From Wuchereria bancrofti (taxonomy: Eukaryota; Nematoda; Chromadorea; Rhabditida; Onchocercidae), in assembly GCA_005281725.1 (NCBI GenBank), contig SSBO01000012.1, forward strand, positions 22,791,965 through 22,855,964: DNA of 64,000 nucleotides, in the 5' to 3' direction. A model generated the notes under the pieces. The model was not told the origin of the DNA and ran no database searches. It worked only from the letters and a program-made list of their open reading frames with translations. How positions within the stretch are numbered: position 1 is the stretch's first letter; the number at the start of each line of letters is the position of its first letter. Positions 47,222-60,860 of this stretch are shown in pieces. Made by a program: the position numbers and the translations under genes.

Positions 47222-50200
47222 AGTTGCTAAAGTGAAAAAATTAGTCTTATTGAATACTGTTCAAATTAATTTTTTTTTGGCACATTCATTCCTAACTTTA
47301 AAGTCAAATTTCAAATTTGAAATAATTTAACGGTAAATGTTAAAGCTTTAATCATTCTATTCTAAAATTATCAATATCTAATAATTAATGATTATTGCTT
47401 AATGTTGAATAAAAAATCCGTTTTAGTTCTAATTTTTTGAAATTCACTTTTTAAATTTATTTATGTAATTTAATAAGTTTTCAAGTATTTCTCCATTAAT
47501 TCATTGTTCAAAGATGAAAAAAAGCAATAATTATTATATTTTGATGCTAATTTTATAAATTTAACAAAAAAGCACTAATTTTATAAATTTTTTATAAATT
47601 CATGAAATATTATTATTGTTGCTGCCCTATCTATCACATATCATTTTAAGTCAAAACGAAAAAAAAATGATTATTAAATTAATCATTGTTGAAAAATATT
47701 TATCCAATATATAATTTGTAATAAAAGAACTGATAAAGTGATAATATGTTATCAATTTTCTTCATTAAAACACATTTCGCTGATATTTATTATTGACTAT
47801 AACAAAAACCATACATAATATAATAAGGCTTAAATTTTCAGTTTTTTTTTTTCATAATTTAATTTTGATTTATCAAAAAAGACAAGTTCAACGATTAAAT
47901 CAATGATCACATCCAATATGTTTCAGTATAAAAAAAAAAAAAAAACTGCTATCGTAATTTTTGTTAATTATTTTTTCAATCAAATTTCACATAAAAATTT
48001 CTCTATCTTCTTAAATAATATCAAATCATTGTGTCTTAAATGTTTTCATAAACTAAATTCTCTCTTATCATCATTATTCTCTCTTATCATTCATCATTCA
48101 TCACTCTAAGTAGTTAATGATTAACAGCTGTAATTCATCATTCATAATCAAGCGGTAAGCGACTATCAGTTGTTAGTTATCTTTCATTCTTAACTCTTAA
48201 CTTAATATTTACTATTTAAATTTAAAAAATTTAAATTTTAATCATGTAAATTCTGCAAATATCTGATAATCTTTTACAAAAAATTATAAAATTAAAAATT
48301 AAAAAGAAGTTGAATATCATTATAATATAATGATAATTTTATTACTCACTATCAAATTTTAATAATTATTCAGACAATCCTTAATGTATTGAAATATGAA
48401 TTAAATTCTTGTCGCTTTATTATTATCTTTAATTAAGATATTTGGTAAAGACGACGATTATTTAAATTATTTAAAGATTATTTACTAATTACCTAAAGAT
48501 TACCTAATAATTGAAAAATTTTTACTAATTAGTTTTTATTAATTTTTGTTTTTTTGTTTTTTGTTTTTTATCATTTAAGAAATATAAATTTTAATCATTT
48601 TAATTTTGAGAATATTTGAGATTTATGTTTCCTTTATAAATCAAATTTGATTACGAAAATGATAATTAGACTAGGATCTAACTAATATCTTTTTGTTCTT
48701 AATTACTTTTTTTAAATTCTAAAGAAATTACATTTCAAAATGAAAATACCAATATGTTAATTTCTCTTCGTTAATATATCTTTATTCTTTTCTCTTGAAG
48801 AAAAGTAAAAGTAATCTTCATTCTTCTTTCACCTCCCTCTCTCTCTCTCTCTCTCTCTGTTTGTATCTTTCCTTCTTTCTCCCTTTCCCTCTCTTTATCT
48901 CAACAACTAAAATTTCAACGATAATTGAATTTATTTCTTATTGTATAATGATAATCCTTTTTGCTAAATCATCTTTTTTTCTCTTTTTTAATTTTGGTTT
49001 AATATTAAAATTTTAAATTAATTCGATTAAATTCAATTTAGTTCATTTTCATTACATTCATTTCTTGTGAATGTAATCGGAATTCATTCAATTCATTAAA
49101 TTTAATAATCATTTGCAAAATTATATTTCTCTTTTTAATCATTTCCTAGAATATTTATGTCTAAGTTATTTCGCAGTTATTTTGTATAAATTCAAAAAAA
49201 AAATGATTGATGTAAATTCGACCCAATTTAAGAAGGACACTTTTTTTGTCACTGCATGATGCCACCTTTTTGTTATGGTCTTTCTTTTAAAATAAGCCAT
49301 TATTTTCATTGTCCTCAAATTTTAGTTTTTTTTTTTTTTTAAATTAATCCATTAAAACATTCACTTTTTTTTTCGTTTCATTTTTCAATTTTCTTTCTTC
49401 TATTTATCAAATTTAACCATTTGTTTTTTCTTTTTTTTTTTCAATATTTCTCAGTTTCATTTCGATTTCATTTTATTGCAATATTTTGCTATTTAATTGT
49501 TATATTTTAGTATTTGCATAATTTTATATCTAAAAATTTAAACAAAAATATATGTTGTGCAATGTTATATTGTAAATATGTGTAATAATAACTATTTCAA
49601 ATTAAAAAATAATTAATTTGAAATGCTCAATTTTATGCCATGCCATAATAATATAATAATTTTATTCATTGTTAGCAATAATTAGAATAATTGCTTTCAA
49701 TTTATGCGCATCCTTAAATTGATTGATAGGTTTCTTTTGAGAGTACCATTTAGTTTATATTTCATATAATTATTGGTAAACAAATGTGATAGTTCTTGTA
49801 GCTAATATAAATTAATGTATTGTTGTAGTAGTACTAAAATTATTATCTTAAATTTACTAATATTCAATAAAAATAATAATGTTAACATTTAAAATTTTTA
49901 TAGTAATTAACTTGATTAGTTAATTAAAAAATTTAAATGATTTAATTTAAAAAAATTGATTAAAAAAAATTTTTTTAAAGCAGGTAGGTTGATTAATTTA
50001 AGTGCTAAATTGATAATTTTTGATGAATCCTAAATACATAGTAGCAATAATCTTTCAGTTTTTTCTATTTTCTTTCCTTTTTTTAATTTGATAATTTAAA
50101 TGAAAGAAAAAAAATGATTATTCCAGCTTTCATAGATGATTATTTGTCATTTTTAAAAATGGAAAAAACCTGAAATGTCATTTTTAAAAACGGGAAAAAC

Positions 50201-50494
50201 CTGAAATACTAAAATTTAATTTATTGTGTATATCTGTTTAAGAATGTTACTTTTAGGTAATTGTGCAACAATATTTATTATCATTTATCCGCATTTTAAG
50301 TCGGAATTTCTGTTGAAAATATTAATACTATTTTAATTTTTAAAATTATCGCATTCATTGTTAAATTTTCAATTTAAAAATTTCTAAAAATATTTGATGT
50401 TTTTATTCTAGGAAGAAAATTAATGTTAGGAAGAATTTTAATAAACCATTGGATTAAAAGCCATTGGATTGAATTTGTTTGAAAACAATATGAA

Positions 50495-51516
50495 ATGAAG
50501 TGGACATTATCATTGTCACTAATTATTTTGCAATTATTATTCTTCAATCGTTTGATATATTCAATGATCAATTTATTCATTTCAAAAACCGAAATGATTC
50601 GAACTTTAGGTAAAAAAAAAAAAAAATTAAAAGATTTTCGTTTTAATTTTTCTATTATTATTATTTGTTATTTTCTCATTTGTTTACTTATTTTTTATAA
50701 CTAATTTTAATCATTTATTTCTTACTTTTTTTATTAATTGAATGTAAGAGTGGAAGATTTTTTTTTTTTAAGAAACCAATTTGTTTCAATCAATATTTAC
50801 ATTAAAATTTTGTTTATTATAAAATAAAAAAAAAAAATAAAATAGGATAGGATAGAATTATAGGTTTGGATGTGCAATTGAATTATATTGAAAATGGTTT
50901 TGTCAATTTATATTCTGTTAAATTTCCCTATCGAATTAACATTAGCATTTCTTATGTGCAATTCTCCTGGAATACAAAAATTCTTGATCGACCGGTTAGT
51001 CTTATTTCAATTCATATTACTTTAAAATTAATATTATAACTCAAAAAATTAAAAATACAAAATGCATGAGCAATTATAATGTGTTTTTTTGATAAGCAAT
51101 TTTTTATCTTTTCAAAATTGATTTCTTTAAATTTTTCTTTTTTTTTTTTAAATTGATATCTTTAAAAACATCTAACACTTAAATTATCATCATTTTAGAT
51201 AAAATAAATTAATTAGCAATAAAATAAATTTAATTACCTGTTTATTAGCTATTTCTAATCTTTTTGATTATTTAAAAAAAAAAAAAAGTATTATTTCTAT
51301 TTTAGGTGCATTATACGATACGAATAATAACATTTGATAGTAATGTGTCACCATTACTTCAAATATCTTCCACCGGAAAAGTTCCATTAAAAACAGAAAG
51401 TTAGTTTTATTTTCATTTTTTGTTTTTCAAACTTGAAATATTATCTAAAATATTATGCTAAAAAGAATTTTTTTATTTGCAACATTTCAGAGCTTTTTTC
51501 CTTTCCTTTTGCGCTT

Positions 51517-51552
<36 letters not shown>

Positions 51553-53148
51553 AAAAGAAAAAAGCCAATTTTGCTAATAATTGAAATTATTCAAATTTCA
51601 TATGACAAATAAGTGATTTATTTTTTTTTTACAATTTGTATTCTTAATTATTCCTAATATTCTTGCAAACATTGCATTTGATTTTAAAAATTTTTAATCA
51701 TAAACATTTTTGTTTTTTTAAATAATTTTGGCATAATTTGAAAAAAAAAATTCGTTACAGCATTTAATATTGAGTATCGATGTGTGGGAATTAAAACTGG
51801 CAAATTCGATATTCAAGTTAATTTCATTTTTGATTGGCCTTCCAGTACGAATCAAACAAAAGTTTCATTAAAACATGAAAAATTATGTTTGGTTCGAACA
51901 TTACGTGGTACTTATATCGGTAAGTTACTTTTTAGTAAACTATTTTGATTAAATTTATTTCAAAAAAATTTCTTGTCTTATTTATATATACGTATATGTT
52001 ACGTAAACTAATTCTACTATAATTATTCTTGCTGGAAATGATAATTTTTGAAGTTACATCACTAATTAATTAATTAATTAAACAAATAAAAGTGTAAACA
52101 ATAAGTGTAGAAAAATGTTGAATAGCATTTCGCTAAATTTCTATATGCGTAATTATCAATGTTGCTTATTTGTAAACAACAACAACAACAACAAGGATTA
52201 TGACGAATAATTAATTGATCTGTAATTGATTGAAATAAAAGAACAAAAAAGAAATATCTAATTTTTAATTAATGTAATTTATTTGAAATATTTTAATAAT
52301 GTGCGCTTTTAATAAAATTTAATTTTTTTAGTATTTAATAAAATTTAATTTATTTATATTTTAATAATATTTTAATATTTAATTTATTTGAAATTTTAAT
52401 GTAGAAGCAATCAACTTTCACAAATGACACATGCAAAATCATGAAAATATGATAGAGAAAATTTTTCTAATTAGAAATAAAAATTCATAAATGAAATGAA
52501 ATCAGGTCACGTACGCCACAATTTCTTCGTGTGTTATATTTTCTACATATTCCATTATATCATTTAAATATGATAAAAATTAAATCTTTAAGTCTTTTGA
52601 AATATACATTCTTTTTTTTTATTGTTTTCTTATCAAGTTTTACTGTTTGCGAATGTTTGCGAATAGAGAAAAATCAATCATTATTTTTTAATTTAATTAA
52701 AAATTATTATTTAATGTATTTTGTAATATTTACACATTGATTGTTGAAATATTTTATCAATTAGTGAAATTTAGCATCAATTATTGAAGTATTCATCTTT
52801 TTTTTTTCTTATTTTTGAAATACAATAAATAACATTTATCTATTATAAATGAAAAAAGAAGTGTAAAGAAAGGTGGAAAAAAAAAATTGAACTTACACAT
52901 ATTTATATTATTTAAGTACCATAAATGTAAGGTACCATAGATGTAAGGTACCATAAATGTAAGGTACCATAAATGTAGGGTACCATGAATGTAAGGTACC
53001 ATAAATGTGAAATATATTGATTAGTTGGTAACGTATCTTAACGAATGGATGAATCGATGTGGATTTTTTTGGTAAAAGAATTCTTTGTAATTGCCGCTTC
53101 GAAACATTTTATTGTCCTATTACTGAGGAAGTTTGACTCTTTACTGAA

Positions 53149-53179
<31 letters not shown>

Positions 53180-56100
53180 AAGGGAGAAAGTAAGGAGAAA
53201 ATGAAATAGGTAAAAGGGAATTTTTGCATGAAAGAGAGAAAAGAGGAGTAAAAAGATTTAAAAAGCAAAGGATTGAATCCTTTTTCTCTTGTTTTTTGTT
53301 TTTTTGTTTTTTTTTTTCTTTCAAAATAAAATTATTTCCTTTTTACATTACTGGAAGAATCATTTTCACTCATAATACTAACTCTTTATCTTTTTCTCTT
53401 CTTTCATTTTTTTTTTTTAAACTATTATTCCCTTTCTTCCCTCTTCTTTTAATTTCTTTTTTTTTTTTTTTGTATTTTTATTTTTCAGTTAAATGATATT
53501 GCTTCCTTCTTTTTCTAATCGCAAAAAAAAAAAAATAAAAGATCTTTTTTTTTTTTCGAGAAATCATATTGTCATCCATCTATCTCTAAGAGAAAATCAT
53601 ATTGTCATCCATCTGTCTCTAAGAGACAAATTTTAATGTTCATTGTATCAGTAGGAATATTTGTTATGCGTAATTTATAATCTATTTTAGCATAGATTTA
53701 TTAACAAAATTTATTGTAATCGAATTTAACTTTTACTAAAATTATCAAAATATTTTTTTTTTATCATTTTGAAGGCGCTAATAGGCATATTGGCGCAAAA
53801 TGTTGTCAATTCTTAATAAAATAAAAGCGCACCACTGATTTAATACACATAAATGTTCAATTTTTTCTTTTCTTTTTTAATGCATTGAGATAAGATGAAT
53901 GAGTATAAAGCCTAAAAATAGCTTATTTTATTTTTATTTTTTTTGAAATTCAATTTTGCTGAAACACTTTTATTACTATTACCCATTTTCAAATTTGGCT
54001 AATTAATTTACTGGTAATAGTAGTCATTAAGATTGTCTATGAAATAATATCAAAAATAAAAATAGTCCATGAATTTTCATTCATTAAATTATTATTTTTC
54101 AATTTTTTCATTTCGTTCATTAAATTATTGTATGAATTGCTTAATCATATTTCAATAATTAGATAATATATAACAAACTTTTAGAAGCTTATCACATATC
54201 ATAAATAGTTGATAAGGAATTAATAGTTTATCTTAATTAGAGCTGAATAATTTATCTTTAGTTAGAACTAAGTACTTGCCTTAATTAGAATAAAGAAACT
54301 GAAACATCGAATACATTAGCACAAAATAGCTTATCTTATTTTTTTTTTTGAAATTCAATTCTGCTGAAACATTATTATCACTATTATCCATTTTCAAATG
54401 CCATACTCTAAAAAAAAAAAAAAAAAATCCGACAATATCTTTTAACTTCAATAAAAATAGAAATGATATAAACTGTAGGCTACATCAAAGAGTTATTGCT
54501 AATGAAAAAGGCTAATCATTTGAAGCTTTTCTCATATCAGTAGCTATCATAAAGAAAATTTTGCTAAGTTTTCTTTCTTTCTTTCTTTCCTTCTTTTTTT
54601 TTTTTTAAATTTCAATAAATTCTAAACAGAGAAAGAAAATGATGATCATAAAAAAAAAAAAAAAAAGTTTTATTATTGCCTTAGGCTTATCGTAAAATGG
54701 ATGATAATAATGATTGAAAAACGTTATCCATTTGTTTTAATCTTTCCGCCGCTACTAATTAGTCCTTTATTCATCATTCTTCCTTTTACGATACAAATTT
54801 AATATCATTTGAAATGGAAATTTCAAATTTAATCATTCAAAGTAATCTTTTTCAAATAATTGATTACATATGGTGGCTAGCAAAAAATTACTATCACTAT
54901 GATACTCTCAAAAAAAAAAAAAAAAAAAAATGTTATTACAACTTATTGTTTACTTTTGTATGTTTATATTTTTAAATTTTCAAAAAAATATGAACAATTC
55001 TTATATTCTAATATATTAAATAATTTTGAAATCCTGAAATATTATGCAATTTGCCGGAAATATTCAAATTTTCAGGTAGTATTGGCAATTATGATGAATT
55101 AGGAAATGAAATGGATGGTGCCAGAAAACATGGTAATTTTTTAAAATTTTGAAATATGAAAAACTAACTTTTATTTATACTTGTTTGACGTTCAAATGAA
55201 TACTAGCAAATAACTTATTCTAATTAAGATAATCTTGCTCTAAAATTGATTTCAACATCATTTCTAGTTCTTTCATTTATCAATTAATATCAGATCAAAG
55301 ATTTAAATATGATTCAATCAATTGCAATTCTTTGCTGCTATCCTAATTAACCTAATTAAATGACAGTCATATTTCTCTATTCCCTCTCAAGTTCTTCCGA
55401 TAATCTTTTTCTTTTTTGCTTTCTCTTTAAACATAACGTTAAAATTTCTTTACACTACTTTAACTCTTATTTTTGTTTTGTTTAATACTACATGTATTAA
55501 TTTAAATTTAAAATTTTTAAAAATAATTTATCAATTATCATAACTTAATTGGTACTTAATTTGAGATATTTTATATAGGAATTTATCTATGTTATCACTG
55601 TTTATCATATAATATTGTATGAAGTAATCCTATATTATCATCTCAATAATTTAAAAAAAAAAAAAAATGAAATTATCATATTGCAGCGGCGTTAATGTCA
55701 GCAGAGAACATATTCTATCTGATAATAGGATGTGTGGGCGCAGTTGTTTTAGTTATTGCTATTTTAATTTTTATTTATTATCGTTCCATTAAAAAATCAT
55801 CATCATCTTCTTCTGTTACTCAACCTCTTCAACTTTGGATTCAGTAAGTAATTGTAATTGTTATTCTTTTTAAAATAGTTAATTTAATTTTTACAATTAA
55901 TCCTTTATAAAAATTAACAAACAAGTTTTATCAAATTTTTAACACATATAAGTTTGAACTATTAAATTTGCTTAATAAGCGAGTAATTGTATAAAAATAT
56001 CATTCAATTATAAATATTCATTTTTTTTAATGGATTGTAAATAAGGAAATTAATTATTGAATAATTATTTTACTTAAATGAAAAATCAAAATATCAGAAA

Positions 56101-59100
56101 TAATTTTCAAAACAATTGTTGTTTATTTTTTGAATTTTCTGTAAAATTCTTTATAAAAATTTTTTACTCTTTAGAAAATCTCAAAATCTACCAGAAAAAA
56201 CATCAATTAACTTACCTGTAACATATCCATTAATGTCTAAAAATGTTACGAAAGGTATTTTTATGGATTTTTCTTTTTTTTTTTTTTTGTAGCATTTATT
56301 TTTAATAATTGCAATTGCTATTATCATTTATTATCAATTTGTTATAGATAGAAACAATCATTGCCATTTTTTTTTTCATTAATTTTTGTCATTTTTATTA
56401 ATTTTATTAAAATCATTTTTTTTATCAATTTTTTTCTTTGATTACATATAATTAAAATATTTATTAAAAAAATTTATATAAAAAATAAAAAATTATATAA
56501 AAAATTTTGAATTACACACATTATTGAAATCATTTTTATTAATTTCTAATTACACATATACTTGGGTAAATTTAAAATCTTTTTACCCATAGATTGTATC
56601 GATTCAAGTGAGCCATGTTCATCGTTTACCCGTAAACTTAGCATTGTTCCCGTGATAATTCATGAAAAATTACAAGTAATTAATTTGAAAAAAGCATTTA
56701 TGGAATTATATGCTGATCGAAATTTTTTTGAGGTAAAAATTATCATTATTTTTTTTTTGTTTATTAATTGTTGTCATTTTTATTAATGAATTCTATCAAT
56801 TAAACATTTTTATTAATGAATTCTATCAATATCAATTAGACAGAAAATTCTATTAATTAAATTGATAGAATTTTATTTGAATTTTATTAATGATTTCTAA
56901 ATTTATATCATTAAGTTCTAAATTCTAAATGTTTTTTTCTCTTTTTTTTTTTGAGAATTTTTATTTTTCAATTTAAAATTAAAAAATTTTTAGTATTACT
57001 TTTTTTATAATATTATTTTGTTTATTTATTCATTCATATATCTTTCACATATTATTCATTCATATATTACTTCTTATTTCGCTTATTTTTTTAAGTTTTT
57101 TTTTCTTTTCTCCACAAAATTGCTTCTTTTTTTTTTTTTTTTTTTTAAAGATTCTTTCGGCAGAAGCGCTTGAAGGTACATTCGGTGAAATGAAATGGGC
57201 TTTATGGAAGAGAAATATAGATGATATTATTGGTGATGTAGATGATCAAGAAGATAATGTATGCTTCGAGGAACGAATAATTTTGAAACGATTGAAATTT
57301 ACAGCTGATAAACGATATGTCAGGAAATTTCTGGAAGAAGCTTTAGCATTTTTTAATGTAAAAGAACACGAAAATTTAGCAAAAGTATGTTTTATTACTA
57401 ATTTCATAATTTGTTGATGATTTTATTTGAATTCATAAAAATGCATATTTATTATTTATTGTTTATTTTTTCATTGTTTATTGTTTCTTTTTTATTTGTT
57501 ATTTATTATCATTTTCTCTTATTTAGTACTTATTATTATTATTTATTGTTTCTTATCTCTTGTTCCTTTACTCTTTATTCTTCATTTTGAAGCAAAAAAA
57601 TTTTCAGGTAGTTGCAATAGCATCATGCAACCAGTTTATTGATCCGGAACAGGAAACTGATTTTCCATTTATATGTTATTCACATGATGGTTTTGGTAAT
57701 TTGAAAAAATTTCTCATTAGCTGTCGAAATGGTGAAACAAATACTCAATTTAGAAATCCAAGTAAAAATTTTGCCTTCATTAATAATGATTGATAAATTA
57801 ATTTTTTTTTCTTTTAAAAAAAAATTTCCATCAAAAATAATTAAATTTTTCAACTCATCTCTAGTTATAATTTAATTACTATTTATAATGATAAATTATC
57901 ATTTTTAATATTAATCATCTCTTAAAATATTACAAAAAAAAATTTTTTTTTTTGTGATGAGATACTTTCATCCTTATATTATCTATTAATTTTTGTTCCT
58001 TTTTTTTTCTTTTTTTTTTAAAATCTTTTTTTAAAAGTTATGAAGTATATAAATATTAGAGTGATATATTTCATATACGATTGTATTTGAAATTAAATTA
58101 TTATCAATGAATTAATCCTATAATAATTGCTTTCGACAAATTATTATTTACTTTTAATTAAGCCATTTTTTTTTAAATCCAGCATAGTTTTGGAAGAAAA
58201 AAAACATTTTTTTTATAGGAATAAAATATTTTTAAAATATTTATTATTATTTTTTATAGATGACAATGGAATACAAACGCTTCGTGCGCAAGAACTTGTT
58301 TCGATGGCTTTACAAATTTTAAATGCTGTGATACATTTACATCATTTTGGTATTATTCATAAAGATATTGCAACAAGGTGTAAATAAATTTTTGTTTACT
58401 TTTATTTTAAATTGATTAATTTTTGTTAATTCAAAATTAGACAAAAAATTTCTTTGTAGGATTATTTAGAAACTATTGCTTATTTGATTTTTTTTTTTAT
58501 TACATATTTTACAAAATGCTTATTTAGCTGTGTATTTATTCATTCATTCATTCATTCATTCATTCATTCATTCATTTCATTCATTCATTCATTTCATTCA
58601 TTCATTCATTTCATTCATTCATTCATTTCATTCATTCATTCATTTCATTCATTCATTCATTTCATTCATTCATTCATTTCATTCATTCATTCATTTCATT
58701 CATTCATTCATTTCATTCATTCATTCATTTCATTCATTCATTCATTNAAACTATTGCTTATTTGATTTTTTTTTTTATTACATATTTTACAAAATGCTTA
58801 TTTAGCTGTGTATTTATTCATTCATTCATTCATTCATTCATTCATTCATTCATTCATTCATTCATTCATTCATTCATTCATTCGTTCATTTAGATTATTT
58901 GAAATATCAATTTGAATGATTAAATGTGATAGTAATATTATTATTAAATTATCAGTATATTGATAAGTTAAAGATTGTTACAATCTAATAATAATATTAA
59001 ATAATAATAATTTAAAATAGTAATAATATAATAAGATTAAAAATTGAAAATTTGATTTTTCATAAGTTTTTAGTATTAATTAAAAAATAAATTAGTAAAT

Positions 59101-60860
59101 TTTTTTTTAAATGAAAATTATTCAAAAGATATGATACATTTATTTTATTTTTCTTTATTTAAACAATGAATAAATGAGATAATTAATTTATTGTTTATGT
59201 CATAATTAACATTTTTGCAATTAGAAATTTAATTTTTTTTTTACAGGAATTGTCTTGTATCTAAAATTCATAATCATGATAATCTATTTGTACAAATTTG
59301 TGATTCTGCTCTAAGTAAAGATTTCTTCCCAAATGATTATCATTGTTTGGGTGATAATGAAAATAGACCAATGAAATGGATGGCATATGAATCATTGATT
59401 CATAATTCATTCAATAGTTCAACAGATGTGGTTAGTTACCTGTACAGTTTACCTGTATAATACATATTTTTGTTACCTTTCCTAATGAGTAATAAGCAAT
59501 TTTTACCTTTCTCTCCTTTTTTTCCTTTTCTTCTTTTTTTTTTAATCAAAATAAAAGTGAAATTATAGTCAAATAAAGCAATAACTGAAGGATTAAATTA
59601 TTGAGATGAAAAATGAAATTTATTTTTAAAAATTTTCGAGAAATTTTCCTTTTTTTTTTTATGAAAACAATAAAAATGTTTGAAATCGTTTCTTTGTTTT
59701 TGTTTTAGTGGTCATTTGGTGTAACATTATGGGAATTGTTGACCTGTGGACAACAACCTTATCCGGAAATTGATCCGGATGAGATGACTGCATATCTGGA
59801 ATGTGGCAAACGATTATCTCAGCCATACAGTTGTCCAGATGAATTGTAAATTTTTCTTTTTTTTTTTTTCTGAAAAATTTATTTATGTTTTTTGAAGTAT
59901 GCATATTTCATTAATTTCAAACTTTTTTTCAACATAGTAAAAAATGAAATGAAAATAAAGCAAGTAACTAATTTTAGTAAAATTTTTAAAATTATTCTCA
60001 ACTTTATTAATAATATTTCGATTTGTTGAATTGATTTTTATTTGATCTTTTTTAACTTTTATTTTTATTTCTTCATCTATTACTTTACTTAACTTCTATC
60101 AAATTTTATTTTCTCATTTAACGATGATTTATTTCTTTGCTAAATACTTGAATATTATTTTTTTAAAAAAAAAGCATATTGAATTATTAGATTTAAATCA
60201 TTTTATAGTGAATATCGCAGCGTTTTGAGTTCTTTCTTTTTTTTTTTTTAAAGAATTTTATAAATGTAAATATAAATTTTTGAATTCATATATCAATTTA
60301 TAATGATCATTAAGTTCTAGCAATACTTTATGAAAGAAATTATCCGTAAAAAATAAATTTATACACCACAATTTCTTCCATTTCATCATAATCCTTTCGT
60401 ATTACAATAATAAAATCGATAAATGTTATTTCTTTGATGAATAATTTATAAAATTTAAATGCATCATTATTTATGTTGAATTAAATTTTTTAAATTTGAA
60501 ATTAAAATAATTTATTAATTTTCAATCACGATAATTATCATATAATTATAACTATTAATTAATTTAAAAAAAAAACGTATGTCATGGCAAATATATATTA
60601 TGATTATTTGCAGTAATGAATCAATAATAAATTATCAACTAATCCATTTTTTTTTTTGTTCTATTAAAATTTAAAAGTTAAATAAATTTATTTTATTTCT
60701 TTTTTTAACTATCAGTTTGTTATTAATTAATAAATTAAATATTTACAGATATGGATTGATGTATTGTTGTTGGCAACTTGATTATCGCGATCGTCCTACA
60801 ACTGAGCAACTTTTGATTGCTTTACAAGATTTTAATTTGCAACTTTTGCAATATATTTGA
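50495..60860 (+). CDS. lin-18: RYK/LIN-18-type Wnt receptor with degenerate kinase domain
   Basis: Fourteen exons join in phase to 623 aa: 50495-50609, 50864-50994, 51306-51399, 51761-51919, 55076-55132, 55687-55843, 56175-56254, 56593-56732, 57151-57384, 57608-57761, 58260-58377, 59247-59430, 59709-59845, 60749-60860. Residues 1-24 look like a signal peptide. The ectodomain is a WIF domain (about 39-165; YIENGFVNLYSVKFP and VQFSW blocks, two Cys). The single membrane span is 194-217. The cytoplasmic kinase domain begins at the glycine loop G320-TFG and has a Lys near 357. The catalytic loop is HKDIATRN (474-481), and DFG is replaced by DSA (499-501). The later WMAYESL, WSFGVTLWELLTCGQQPY and YRDRPT blocks are intact. 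These changes are typical of RYK, a Wnt co-receptor pseudokinase. Intron 4 is 3156 bases. An upstream ATG at 50489 opens a two-codon frame overlapping the start. Confidence 0.93.
51519..51547 (+). repeat. CT microsatellite in RYK intron 3
   Basis: A near-perfect CT dinucleotide run lies in the intron between the WIF-domain exons 51306-51399 and 51761-51919. It may be length-polymorphic. Confidence 0.85.
52916..53010 (+). repeat. Six-copy 16-bp tandem repeat with GGTACC core
   Basis: Units close to GGTACCATAAATGTAA repeat six times with exact 16-base spacing (52916-52930, 52931-52946, 52947-52962, 52963-52978, 52979-52994, 52995-53010). Single-base differences occur in most copies. Each unit after the first carries the palindrome GGTACC. 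It lies in RYK intron 4. Confidence 0.93.
53561..53625 (+). repeat. 32-bp direct duplication in RYK intron 4
   Basis: AAATCATATTGTCATCCATC plus a following TATCTCTAAGAG occurs at 53561-53592 and, with one A/G difference, at 53594-53625. It is a recent local duplication. Confidence 0.88.
53915..54399 (+). repeat. Pair of ~80-bp related copies in RYK intron 4
   Basis: The stretch 53915-53994 (AAAATAGCTTATTTTA, poly-T, GAAATTCAATTTTGCTGAAAC, ending CATTTTCAAAT) recurs with some changes at 54323-54399, about 408 bases away and in the same orientation. This suggests a larger segmental duplication that has decayed between the copies, or two copies of a short non-autonomous element. Confidence 0.8.
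58470..58880 (+). repeat. CATT array with a duplicated flank around a single N
   Basis: Unique sequence starting AAACTATTGCTTATTTGATT occurs at 58470 and again, identical through at least 70 bases including an 11-T run, at 58748, directly after an N at 58747. Each copy leads into a CATT array. The first array has a 17-base higher-order unit, (CATT)4 plus T, from about 58575 to 58746; the second is plain CATT to about 58880. The exact flank duplication at the N looks like an assembly join error across a long tetranucleotide array. It lies in RYK intron 11. Confidence 0.85.

Larger units (their letters stand above)
45468..50494. other. 5-kb AT-rich spacer upstream of the RYK gene
   Basis: No supported exon on either strand. 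It contains CT microsatellites (46131-46168, about 46551-46602, 48837-48858), an ATT/TTA microsatellite (about 47149-47221), many poly-T runs and long stretches of almost pure A/T (for example 48200-48600). Long frames in this part are low-complexity (Phe/Leu/Ser/Lys) and do not look like proteins. Confidence 0.55.
51920..55075 (+). other. Long RYK intron 4 rich in repeats
   Basis: This intron separates the WIF domain from the juxtamembrane exon. At 3156 bases it is several times longer than the other introns of this gene. It holds the 16-bp array at 52916-53010, a GA run at 53149-53180, a 32-base direct repeat at 53561-53625 and an ~80-base dispersed duplicate (53915-53994 and 54323-54399). 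No nested gene was recognised. Confidence 0.8.

Noticed and set aside
48795..49016. Open frame rich in Ser/Leu/Phe (SLSLSLSLCLYLS)
   Set aside because: It is the translation of a CT microsatellite in spacer DNA.
50489..50497. ATG at 50489 as the RYK start
   Set aside because: It meets TGA after one further codon; the ATG at 50495 opens the signal peptide in phase with exon 2.
58484..58805. Long open frames of repeating Phe-Ile-His-Ser on the plus strand
   Set aside because: They are direct translations of the CATT array and span the N; no start context, no family, and they lie inside a RYK intron.
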